Of a stretch of 11,966 nt of DNA, positions 1 through 7,565 are shown piece after piece. Origin of the DNA: Asterionellopsis glacialis (lineage: Eukaryota > Bacillariophyta > Plagiogrammaphyceae > Rhaphoneidales > Asterionellopsidaceae); contig WKLE02002207.1 in assembly GCA_014885115.2 (NCBI GenBank), forward strand, positions 1 through 11,966, written 5' to 3'. Each line of letters begins with the position of its first letter. Within the stretch, counting starts at the first letter, position 1. The notes under the pieces were generated by a model that worked only from the letters and a program-made list of their open reading frames with translations, made no database searches and had not been told where the DNA came from. A program made the translations under genes and the position numbers.

Positions 1-215
1 CCACTTCATTGTTATTAGTTTTTAGGGTGCTGCCGTTCATTTTGATATCGTCATCGTCGTGATGGATTTTGTTCATTTTTGTTGACCACTGCTTCTACGC
101 AAGGGTTTTTTTTCGACTGCTCTTTGGGATGTCGAAAATGTCATTTTTTATTTTTGTCTTGGCAAAATGGTGTCCCGGCCAAAAAGGGAAATGGTGAAAA
201 ATAAGGCTGTGTCGG
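1..215. other. Intergenic, T-rich, no gene seen
   Basis: I see no convincing coding frame, RNA gene or promoter here. The + strand is rich in T runs. It may be the edge of a neighbouring gene's untranslated region, but nothing in the sequence shows which gene. Confidence 0.4.
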
Positions 216-302
216 GCTATATTTTTTTTTACTTTGGAATAAGGTATGACTCAATTGAAAAGCTATATATTTTTTTACTTTGGAATAAAGTATGACTCAA
301 TT
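216..302. repeat. Tandem duplication, 46-bp period, two copies
   Basis: Two 41-bp copies (216-256 and 262-302) begin GCTATAT, run through a T tract and then share ACTTTGGAATAA(G/A)GTATGACTCAATT. They differ in the T tract and at one G/A position. The start-to-start period is 46 bp. The near identity suggests a recent local duplication. It lies just upstream of the 88-bp repeat pair and may belong to the same repeat-rich segment. Confidence 0.85.
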
Positions 303-325
303 CACACCGCCAACTGAACCCTGCC

Positions 326-413
326 GCCAAAAGGTGTTTCTGTCCAACTTCCAGACCAGGAACAACATTTCGTTTTTACGTCGTGAAAAATTACTTAGGG
401 GAACCGCGGGACA
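326..413. repeat. 88-bp direct repeat, copy 1
   Basis: This copy begins GCCAAAAGGTGTTTCTG and ends GAACCGCGGGACA. It matches 591-678 over 88 bp with a single difference that I can see (CATTTCG here, CATTTGG in copy 2). It has open frames on both strands, but these are just the two copies translated and look like no known protein. A pair of near-identical short direct repeats around about 177 bp resembles a small non-autonomous LTR (TRIM-like) element; that reading is inference. Confidence 0.85.
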
Positions 414-478
414 CCAGATTCTGACGCTTGGTCTGGTTTTGAAACGTGAAAACTTCTTGTATCTCATCTTGGTCCTCT

Positions 479-567
479 GAAACGAGTCTTCTGATTTTTT
501 TGGAGGGATTGTGACGATAAATAATGGAACCAATCCAAATTCGAGGATTTTTCAGAAGGCTCGTTTC
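479..567. repeat. Inverted repeat between the 88-bp direct repeats
   Basis: The left arm GAAACGAGTCTTCTGA (479-494) pairs with TCAGAAGGCTCGTTTC (552-567), matching at 15 of 16 positions, with a 57-nt loop. It lies entirely in the spacer between the two 88-bp repeats, so the 326-678 block has its own internal symmetry. It could be terminal inverted repeats of a nested element or a foldback in the spacer. Confidence 0.7.
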
Positions 568-590
568 CGGAAGATTAAATAGCCCTCGTG

Positions 591-678
591 GCCAAAAGGT
601 GTTTCTGTCCAACTTCCAGACCAGGAACAACATTTGGTTTTTACGTCGTGAAAAATTACTTAGGGGAACCGCGGGACA
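591..678. repeat. 88-bp direct repeat, copy 2
   Basis: This is the second copy of the repeat at 326-413, in the same orientation, with one substitution. Flanks differ right after the shared GGGACA end (ACCAG after copy 1, ACATA after copy 2). The bases just before the shared GCC also differ, so the borders are sharp. No clear target-site duplication is visible around the 326-678 block. Confidence 0.85.
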
Positions 679-1488
679 ACATAAAATTAATAATGTAAGC
701 AAGTTTCTACGTATATATGCCTCAACTGTCGTTGTAAATAACGATGGCTTCTCTAAAACACCTGTCTACTATTAAGAACTGTCTGACACTTATTAAAGGC
801 TTAAGTAACGATAAAATAGCTTGTTAGCAACTGTACCAACTATAACCCAATAATATAATATTAAAACTAGTCGTTCTTTGATTAGCGCGTTCTCTACAGC
901 ACAGTAGCTTTACCAGGCACACAGATATTTTTTTTAAACAGTAAACAGAATTTTCCAAGTTTTTCACTGTCAGTATAATAATATACTCTGAATATCAGGT
1001 AAGTGAACTGATGTCAAAACCCAAGAATTTATTTTTATTTCTCGTATCTGTTATTTAATACTAGTTGTATAAAAATGATTTTCTTTTACTGCTAGGTACA
1101 GTATGTACTTATGCGAGACTTCGGTAGCACTTGTGACCAAACCAGAAATGTAGTCTTTTTTTTTTACAACGTCAGACAGGTATCCATATTCTCCGAAACA
1201 GGTACCGGTACCTTTCGATTTTCGATGATAGTGTAATCGTAGGCACGTACGCACGCACGGATGAACGATACAAGCTCTTTTTCGCTTGGATTTGCCCAGG
1301 CACATCTTTTTCCCTGGGAAACCCATAGTCCCGCAATTCATTTTTTAAAGGAACTAGCCGCAGTACCAGTAGTACTCAAGTATTAAAAAAACAAACAAAC
1401 CAAGCTTCGTCCACAAGCTGTTTTCCGACGAACAATCATATTCTCGCTTACTTCTTCTACCAAGCACACAAATCTTAGAATATACAAG
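679..1488. other. Intergenic region upstream of the HMG-box gene
   Basis: This stretch is AT-rich and I see no supportable gene. A minus-strand open frame at 1051-1341 has the low-complexity composition of a chance frame and matches no family I know. A perfect 12-bp palindrome GGTACCGGTACC lies at 1201-1212 and belongs to the same GGTACC-type palindrome family seen elsewhere in the window. The last roughly 100 bp before 1489 should hold the HMG gene's promoter and 5' UTR, but no core element is certain. Confidence 0.4.
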
Positions 1489-2196
1489 ATGACATCAAAC
1501 CAAAAGATAAAACCTTCAAAAAAATCAATGGGAAGGAAATCATGGAAGAAACCAAAAGATAAGCCAAAGCGTCCGCTTTCGGCCTACAACTTCTTTTTTC
1601 GACACCAACGCAATCTTCTCGTCTCCGATGCACTGAGAGATACAGGAACTATTCTTTCCCCTCAAGAAATAGAAGAAAGTCTCAAGTCTGGACGGGATCG
1701 TCCTCATCGTAAGACTCATGGTAAAGTTTCCTTCAAGGAATTGACCAGTGTGGTCTCCAATAGGTGGAAGTCTCTTTCTCTCCTAGAGAAAGCCACTTTT
1801 GAAGCTAGAGCAAAGCAGGACACCTTACGTTACCATGCAGAGCTCGAAACATGGAACCAATCTTGCAATAAACGAAGAAATCAAGGAAAATCTCTACCAA
1901 CACCGTCCAAAATGGTATCCGCCACGCCTCAAACACTCAAGGAAGTTAGTGAACAGGAAGAATCAGGATATCATAGCGCGAGTTCACTGGAGGTGTCTCT
2001 TGAACCTTCTCCTTTTCGAGCAACCTCTTCTCAAGACTTTGATAAAAAGAGCTTTCAGGATGAAGTCAGACAAGTTGAAAAAGCAAATAGCTTAAGTGCT
2101 GGTCACCTAATGAGCCTGCTCTCTGGCTTGGACGAACTTGCCTCAAAACTTGAACCCGAATGCCATGAAATTATTAATGCACTTCGGTCCGGGTGA
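1489..2196 (+). CDS. HMG-box DNA-binding protein
   Basis: A single-exon, 235-residue protein, probably a nuclear DNA-bending chromatin or transcription factor. A lysine-rich N-terminus (residues 1-28) leads into an HMG box at about 27-123. Helix 1 carries KRPLSAYNFFFRHQR (28-41), the classic PxSAYxxFF signature. The second half has GKVSFKELTSVVSNRWKSLS (78-97), with the conserved W93, then a basic, tyrosine-containing helix 3 to about W122. Between helices 1 and 2 there is an insert of roughly 25-30 residues (about 45-77), so the box spans about 97 residues instead of the usual 70-80. The C-terminal 110 residues are Ser/Thr/Glu-rich and likely disordered, ending in a short amphipathic segment. 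The ATG at 1489 is taken because the basic region follows it and ACAAG precedes it. The exact HMG subfamily and the target genes cannot be told from sequence. Confidence 0.85.
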   Translation: MTSNQKIKPSKKSMGRKSWKKPKDKPKRPLSAYNFFFRHQRNLLVSDALRDTGTILSPQEIEESLKSGRDRPHRKTHGKVSFKELTSVVSNRWKSLSLLEKATFEARAKQDTLRYHAELETWNQSCNKRRNQGKSLPTPSKMVSATPQTLKEVSEQEESGYHSASSLEVSLEPSPFRATSSQDFDKKSFQDEVRQVEKANSLSAGHLMSLLSGLDELASKLEPECHEIINALRSG

Positions 2197-3240
2197 AAAA
2201 TCGCAAGATCTTCCTGTCTTTTGAGAAGGAGTTCTAAAAAATAAGTGTCTGGCGTCCTGTTATCCACAGACTCGTTTCAAGAACACTGGGAGAAGCAGAA
2301 GGGGTCCAAAAAAGTGGACGAGCCAATTCTTTCTATTTCGAAAATACTGTACACAATATGATCAAAGCATTTTAAAAGCAATACATGTAAAGAAATCTAT
2401 GGCTAACTCATACACTTTTGACTCAGACTAGCTGAGCTAATAAATGATATACTATACCGCAGTAGTAGCATGCGGCACCGGCCAGTAGAATATAATACAA
2501 ATCTGCTCAGAAATCAATGGCCTCAGATAGATTTTATGGTAGTACAGAAAAACTATAGGTTATGCAGCTCTGCAATCGAGCCAAAATAGTTTGCACAAAG
2601 GTAGCATTCCGGAATTGTTTTGGTATGCCAATATCAGTGAAGTGTGTTGAAAACGCTCTTATATATCGCTCTCTTGGCATGTAGGCCACTAAAACATCAC
2701 ATCATACTCTCTATGATGTCTGGTTACATCAGTCCTAGTCACGACGGACTTAATGTTGTACATCTATCTACGAAATCTAGTATTGAATCTCAAGATGGAT
2801 TTGTCGCCGACAGATTTATTATTGTTTCGTTTCGTTGCTCCAGGGTACAATCTTAGACCACTATTCACACTTTATCAACACCCCTAGGTAATGAATGAGA
2901 CTTATATTGCTATACAGGTACATATTTATTGGGACCAGTCAAAATTTGATTCATTTTACAGACGTTCCTATGAAAGTTTGCAGCTGAGTTAGTTTTGCTT
3001 AAGAACTCATTGAGTGATTTTGTTTGTTGATTTCAATTGCTGCCAAAAACAATTAGAGTAGGGAAATTCGTCACAATCAACTACACGTAGGGTAGCTTGT
3101 TATGCACATGCACTATGGCGAGGGGCACTATTCCTTACATTGACCACATTATCATGCACCAGGTATCTGTCGAAGTTGTGGAGGCGTGCAAGGCAGGAAA
3201 AGGACCCCTAATGAGACTCCTTTGGTCTAGAGGAGGTAGT
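2197..3240. other. Intergenic region, no gene seen
   Basis: About 1 kb follows the HMG stop codon. It is AT-rich, and the short open frames (for example 2644-2856 and 3097-3306) have no recognisable domain and poor coding character. The first 100-200 bp should hold the HMG 3' UTR. I see no tRNA, snRNA or transposase. Confidence 0.45.
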
Positions 3241-3274
3241 CCTACTGCACAAGTACCACAATACAAGAGGTATT

Positions 3275-3480
3275 TAATACCGGTACCTGGTACAGGTAGG
3301 ACCTAGAGGGGCTACCTGGTACAGGTACTCTTACGCACCTGGTAGGTACTAGTCCTACTAGGACCTACCGTACTCCTGACGACCAGGTAGGCCTAGGACC
3401 TAGAGACGGACTGACACCTGCTGACACACCGACCCGGTTGTTTTTTACGTCCGCAATACCAGGTACCTGGTAGGACTGAA
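3275..3480. repeat. Cluster of GGTACC / CCTAGG-type short palindromes
   Basis: This segment is packed with variants of one short theme: GGTACCTGGTACAGGTAGG (3282-3300), ACCTGGTACAGGTAC (3314-3328) and a perfect 16-bp palindrome TACCAGGTACCTGGTA (3457-3472). These are mixed with GTCCTA..TAGGAC units around 3350-3420. Similar clusters occur near 7050-7560 and 10065-10090. It is non-coding repetitive DNA with strong local cruciform or hairpin potential. I do not know a named family for it. Confidence 0.75.
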
Positions 3481-3560
3481 AGTACTGTCGACTCTTTGTG
3501 TGGCTCTAAGGAGAATACGGTACCACCGGTAGCAGCCAACGTGAGAGTAATCTCTTGTAA

Positions 3561-3614
3561 AGGTACTTGGGGTACAGGTACTTGGGATACAGGTACTTGG
3601 GGTACAGATACTGG
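3561..3614. repeat. 15-bp tandem repeat, 3.6 copies
   Basis: The unit AGGTACTTGGGGTAC is repeated at 3561-3575, 3576-3590 (one G-to-A change) and 3591-3605, then a decayed partial copy AGATACTGG. On the minus strand it reads as a VPQVP-like peptide repeat in an 80-residue open frame (3393-3635), which I regard as a by-product of the repeat and not a gene. The AGGTAC core links it to the neighbouring GGTACC palindrome cluster. Confidence 0.8.
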
Positions 3615-3703
3615 TATCATTACTTTTTCTGACAAAATATGACTTCTCTCTAAAGAGTCCTTTCTTGAGTCTATCTTTGATACTTCTATTGACTTGGTCC
3701 TAA

Positions 3704-3754
3704 GACTAGGACTCTAGCTAGAGGACTCCTCTCTAGAGTCTAGAGAGTCTAGTC
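3704..3754. repeat. CTAG-rich imperfect hairpin upstream of the methyltransferase
   Basis: The segment starts GACTAGGACTCTAGCTAGAG and ends TAGAGAGTCTAGTC, so its ends are mutual reverse complements (GACTAG / CTAGTC) and much of the interior can pair with small bulges. It lies about 85 bp before the methyltransferase ATG, within the likely promoter or 5' UTR. Whether it regulates anything is unknown. Confidence 0.6.
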
Positions 3755-3838
3755 CATTATGTTGTTGTGTATCACCTGATATTCGATATCCGGATCGCCC
3801 TACCACAACCCATATCGCAGAGTGTCCATCACGAGGAG

Positions 3839-5102
3839 ATGGACTTCTTCCGTAGTTTCTTGTTCGTCCTAACAACTCTCCTTCTGCATTTGATTTTTTG
3901 CATCGCAAGTTCCGATAATCATGCATGTGATGTTACAGTGAAAGAAGACCCCAAAGCTTTGTATGATGACAATAGTCAGAATTGGGCTCGTACCGAGCCG
4001 AATTGTCTATCCGACTTTACCGCCAGGCCGAAGTTTTTCGAATTATGCCGTCCACACATTGGGAAGAACACACAAGTACTTGACCTCGGGTGTGGTGAGG
4101 GATACTGCACCCGTAACCTTCGCGATTTTGGTCCCGCTTCAATCATTGGCGTAGATCTAAGGTGTGTCTGACATCATGTATTTTTCCACCCAAACTGCAT
4201 TGCAGTTTCTTTTAAAAACAACTAGTGATGTATCGAAGATTTCAAAGATGAAAAGACAGTCTCACCATTGCATACTGTTTGTATCAAATTAAATGTTTTT
4301 TTTTATCAACATTGTTGGGTCATTAAAAAATTCGTCGTATTACCTTTGGATCATCAACAACCGCAAGCAGTGAACAAATGATCAAGTTGGCGAAATCCCA
4401 GGAAGAAGCTCAAAGTGACAACAATAAGATCCAATACTATCACGGAAATGCAGTAAATGTATATGAGGTGCTTGATGAAAAATTGAGTGGCTCCATGGAC
4501 GGAAGATTTGATCTTATCACTGCCGTGTTCATGTTCAACTACATGTCAATCGAGGACATGAACAAAGTTGGAGAGCAGGTGTTAAAGATGCTGAAACCAG
4601 GCGGTAGGTTTATCTTTACTGTACCCCATCCAGCTCTAAAGTACTGGGACCGTGAGCCTAAACCCCCATTTTATCTTGTAAGTACCAAATTTTCCGATCT
4701 GATTTTGCATTTTTGTGTCGTTCGCAAACCTCAATGGACATGTCTAACAGTATCATCTTGCAACGCACGTTTCAAATATGTAAGGAAAAAGAAGGGCAAC
4801 AGGGCTATTTTCAGGATCGCAATAAAAGAGTTTCGGGATTTATTTTCAGGCGTGACGGTCAAAATCTCCCTATTCAAAGCGTGCATAAAACTGTCACAGA
4901 CTACTTTACATTCCTACTTGGTCTTGGTTTCATTATTGAACATGTCTCAGAGCTGGGTACAGATCCAGAAATGATAGCAAAAGATCCAGAGTTCTTTAGT
5001 GGCGTAGATGGTGTCCCACTGCATATGGCGTTTATCGTGATCAAACCGAATGATGAGACAAAGTCTTGGATTGCGTCTACGAGATTAAATGATAACAACT
5101 AA
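3839..5102 (+). CDS. Class I SAM-dependent methyltransferase, signal-peptide bearing, three exons
   Basis: Exons are 3839-4161, 4371-4677 and 4803-5102, giving 309 residues. Both introns are GT-AG. The first join is phase 2 and rebuilds GVDLSEQMI; the second is phase 0. Residues 1-24 form a hydrophobic signal peptide (FLFVLTTLLLHLIFCIASS), so entry into the secretory route is predicted. The Rossmann methyltransferase core follows: motif I VLDLGCGEGYCTRNL (80-94), acidic residue D106 in GVDLS, motif FDLITAVFMFNYM (154-166), and LKPGGRFIFTVPHP (182-195). The C-terminal part has FRRDGQNLPIQSVHKT, seen in the Methyltransf_11/25-type families. The substrate is unknown. The first in-frame ATG is 3839; upstream in-frame codons open only with GTG at 3767. 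An alternative exon 3 start at 4785 is also in phase and would add six residues (EKEGQQ). Confidence 0.8.
4162..4370 (+). other. Intron 1 of the methyltransferase gene
   Basis: The donor AAG|GTGTGT and acceptor CGCAAGCAG|T give a 209-nt phase-2 intron. Reading through would stop at TGA (4169-4171). Splicing joins GVDL to SEQMIKLA, restoring the expected acidic-loop motif of class I methyltransferases, which is strong support. Confidence 0.85.
4678..4802 (+). other. Intron 2 of the methyltransferase gene
   Basis: A perfect donor GTAAGT follows PPFYL at 4678. The acceptor is either CAACAG (intron end 4802) or ATGTAAG (intron end 4784). Both keep phase 0 and both lead into GYFQDRN. The CAG acceptor fits the consensus better; the other retains residues that may align with related proteins. 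Confidence 0.7.
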
Positions 5103-5745
5103 TCAATTGATTGTATAGGTAAGACTTTAAATACCTGTTTCCTTCTAGCATCCCTTGATATTGAATCACAAAGCACAACCCAAGTCATTAACTAATACTC
5201 CAGGTTTATAGAAACTTGATTTCAAGACTATCATCTTCATTGTAGCGAAATCAAACCTTGAAAGCATTTGTAAAGACAGGATTTCATCTTATTACTTCTT
5301 CACATCGGCGTAGTTCCAGCCACATGGACCTCGGAGATACCCTGCATCCCGAAACCCGTTGTGCCTATCTCACATCTGTGAAAACGCACGCCCGAAAGCC
5401 TACGTTCAAAAATAAAGAAGGAATCACCAGCTTTGAATTTGAAAAACTCTTAATCAATGACCAATGTGAATTTATGTAATCCCTTCATGCAAAGTCATGT
5501 AGGCTTGGTTTTGATTGTATATGTCTAGTTGCAATCAATTGTGTCATAATGGTGAAAGCTCAAACGCGAACCTCAACACATACTCAACATACTGAATTGG
5601 ACTAATGAAACACTCATATCAAAGATAAAGTTTAAATAGGAAATATGGTTATACCAAAGCTTGAGACCAATCTACTTCTACTCTGGAACAAATAGGACAT
5701 GCAATATTCTATTCTTCCCTTTTCTCGGGCGACTTAGCAGAATCT
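5103..5745. other. Convergent intergenic region; small orphan ORF 5324-5479
   Basis: This stretch lies between the ends of the methyltransferase (+) and NAC-alpha (-) genes, so it should hold both 3' UTRs. One + strand frame, from ATG 5324 to 5479, encodes 51 residues beginning MDLGDTLHPETRCAYLTS. It stays open upstream to 5258 without another ATG. It has no recognised domain and I cannot say whether it is expressed. An intron-like pair TAG|GTAAGAC ... CCTTCTAG (5118-5150) is too short to trust. Confidence 0.3.
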
Positions 5746-6816
5746 TTATGTTGTAAGAGACATGATTGCATTGACCAAATCATTGTCATTCTCCTTGAGA
5801 GCTATTACTGCTTTCGACCTCGAGCAGGAAGCCTGGCTCATGACAAGTTCAACATCCTTAGAATCTACTCCACTTTCATCCACTGCCTCATCTGCAGTGG
5901 GAGTAACATCAGGCACAGTCGGTTCTTCTGCCGTCATTGAGGGAATTGCAGCTGCAGCTTCTCCCTCCGTATTAGGAGATATTAGCTGTTGAGCAGCTTG
6001 TGCTTGTTGCATGGCATTTTGCTGCTGCAAATTACCTCCTTGTCGAGCTTCACCAAAGATAACATAGGTACCATTTTTTTCAAAAACATCTGGATTATCA
6101 ATAGCAAAGTATCCACTTCCTCGTGCAGCAGTTTTAAGAGTTACACGAACAACACCAGTAATTTCACGCATACCGAGACGTTGCATCATCTTTCGACTCT
6201 TCTTTTCAGCACGATTTTGTTGTTGTTGTTGCTGCTGTGGTGGTGGCGGTGGTGGTGGCTGCACTTCTGGAACGGTTGTTGGCTGTTCTTCAAGTTCCGG
6301 AACGTCATCGTCGATATCATCACCACCATTCTTTGTAGCATTGGGTGCTTCTGCTTCTGCTACAGGTCCAGGCACATCAGTTTCCTTTTGGTCTTTCTTG
6401 CTTTTTCCAGAGATGCTTTCAGTTTTCTTCTTTTCTGATTCTTTTTTCTCTTCCTTGACACCGTTCGTTAGTGTTGCTACCTTTTTATTATTGCCTTCAA
6501 ACCTCTCCTTTTTTCCAGCAAAACTATGTAAGGTAGATTCAGCTTCTTTTTTCTTGGCTTGTTCTTGTTTTTTCTGTGAAATTTGTGCCGTTTTGAATTT
6601 TAGATCTTGATCAATTTCTTTGGTACCTGCGTTGAGGGTTGCGACAGCTTCCTTTTTGTAATTGCTGACACGCTCTCGCTCTGCCTTTTTCTTCAAGTTT
6701 GCTGCTTCTTGTTCAGGTGTAGACAAACTACCACCGGCACCTTGAAGTTTTTCAGAAAACTTTTTCGTTGCACCCTTCTGTCGAAGTGCTGCAAGTTCTT
6801 CTTGAACGCTAGGCAT
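5746..6816 (-). CDS. Nascent polypeptide-associated complex subunit alpha with long N-terminal extension
   Basis: A single-exon, 356-residue protein. NAC-alpha pairs with BTF3/NAC-beta at the ribosome exit tunnel and shields nascent chains, helping to prevent mis-targeting to the ER. The conserved part starts with the acidic DDVPELEEQ (170-178), as in animal and plant NAC-alpha. Then come RAEKKSRKMMQRLGMREITG (202-221) and VVRVTLK...YVIFGEARQG (222-260), the NAC domain. The C-terminal UBA domain (about 317-354) carries VDSKDVELVMSQASCSRSKA and ends NAIMSLTT. Canonical family members are near 200-215 residues. Here 1-165 is an extra Lys/Glu/Ala-rich, likely helical or coiled-coil extension, and seven prolines (187-193) plus seven glutamines (194-200) sit right before the NAC domain. 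Identification is secure; the role of the extension is unknown. The gene is convergent with the methyltransferase. Confidence 0.93.
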   Translation of the reverse strand: MPSVQEELAALRQKGATKKFSEKLQGAGGSLSTPEQEAANLKKKAERERVSNYKKEAVATLNAGTKEIDQDLKFKTAQISQKKQEQAKKKEAESTLHSFAGKKERFEGNNKKVATLTNGVKEEKKESEKKKTESISGKSKKDQKETDVPGPVAEAEAPNATKNGGDDIDDDVPELEEQPTTVPEVQPPPPPPPQQQQQQQNRAEKKSRKMMQRLGMREITGVVRVTLKTAARGSGYFAIDNPDVFEKNGTYVIFGEARQGGNLQQQNAMQQAQAAQQLISPNTEGEAAAAIPSMTAEEPTVPDVTPTADEAVDESGVDSKDVELVMSQASCSRSKAVIALKENDNDLVNAIMSLTT

Positions 6817-7019
6817 CTCTTTTCTGTCTCTCTAGTCAAACTTGTAAGGGGAGTTGTTTGTGTAACAATGAGAAGAGTTAGGATCTCAGTTTCTTATGCT
6901 ACTGTAAATTTGAAGGTTAGCCTCTCCACCGTTTGCACGAACTCGTGCCGACACACAATGCGGGAGATGTGGCCACAAGTTGAACGAGTGCCAAGAGGAA
7001 GAAAAATGAGTGATTGTTA
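6817..7019. other. Upstream region of the NAC-alpha gene
   Basis: This should contain the NAC-alpha promoter and 5' UTR (transcription leftward). The + strand open frame 6607-7020 crosses into it but is only an antisense shadow of the NAC-alpha gene running on. No core promoter element stands out. Confidence 0.3.
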
Positions 7020-7047
7020 GGAGGACCTGTCATTACGTACGACAGTC

Positions 7048-7565
7048 TCGTATGTACCTGTACCTGGTAAATGTACCGGTACGATCTCGTCGATTAAATT
7101 CCTTGTAGTTCGTACCATGTAGTACCAGGTACCTGGGTACCTGGTAGGGTCCTACCTGTAAGGTACGAGTACCAGGTACGTATCATACCAGGTATCGATT
7201 TGGATGGACTGACTAACCATGGACGGCCGGTATAAATGGCATCTACATACGGTAATTATTAATAGTAGTTTGGACTAAACTACCCCCAGGTATATACCAG
7301 GTATTGTATGAGTTAGTCCTACTGTACGCCTACCTTACCTGGTACTTACTAGGGCCCTCTCTCTAGGTGGTAACTCTACCCGGGTAGTCCTTAGGTCCTA
7401 CCGGTAACTGGTATTATACCTGTGGTACCCAGGTACGGTACCAGCTGTCCTTCTGAAGTTCCAAAGTCATCACGTACTTACTACCGCTTAGAAGTGTCTG
7501 CTCGTATAATTTCACCCCCCAAAAGTCTAGTCCTACCTATTTACATACCAGGTACGTCGTATGAA
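7048..7565. repeat. Second cluster of GGTACC palindromes
   Basis: This stretch is dense in GTACCTGGTA, ACCAGGTA and CCGGTA variants, including the perfect palindromes CCAGGTACCTGG (7125-7136) and GGTATATACC (7289-7298). Inverted and direct copies alternate with GTCCTA / TAGGTCC units. It shares its theme with the clusters at 3275-3480 and 10065-10090. It lies in the divergent spacer between NAC-alpha (-) and the NSRP1-like gene (+). No coding frame here is credible. Confidence 0.75.

Noticed and set aside
1051..1341. 96-residue minus-strand ORF
   Set aside because: Lys/Cys-rich chance composition, no domain, and no supporting context.
3393..3635. 80-residue minus-strand ORF with VPQVP repeats
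   Set aside because: It is the translation of the 15-bp tandem repeat and the palindrome cluster, not a gene.
3767..3838. Upstream start of the methyltransferase reading frame
   Set aside because: The frame is open to 3767 but begins with GTG. The first ATG is at 3839 and gives a classic signal peptide.
5118..5150. Possible intron in the methyltransferase 3' UTR
   Set aside because: Good-looking GTAAG and TTCTAG ends, but only about 33 nt long, well below the other introns here.
5989..6438. Plus-strand ORF antisense to NAC-alpha
   Set aside because: A shadow of the NAC-alpha gene; its Leu/Trp-rich runs are the complement of the poly-Q/poly-P segment.
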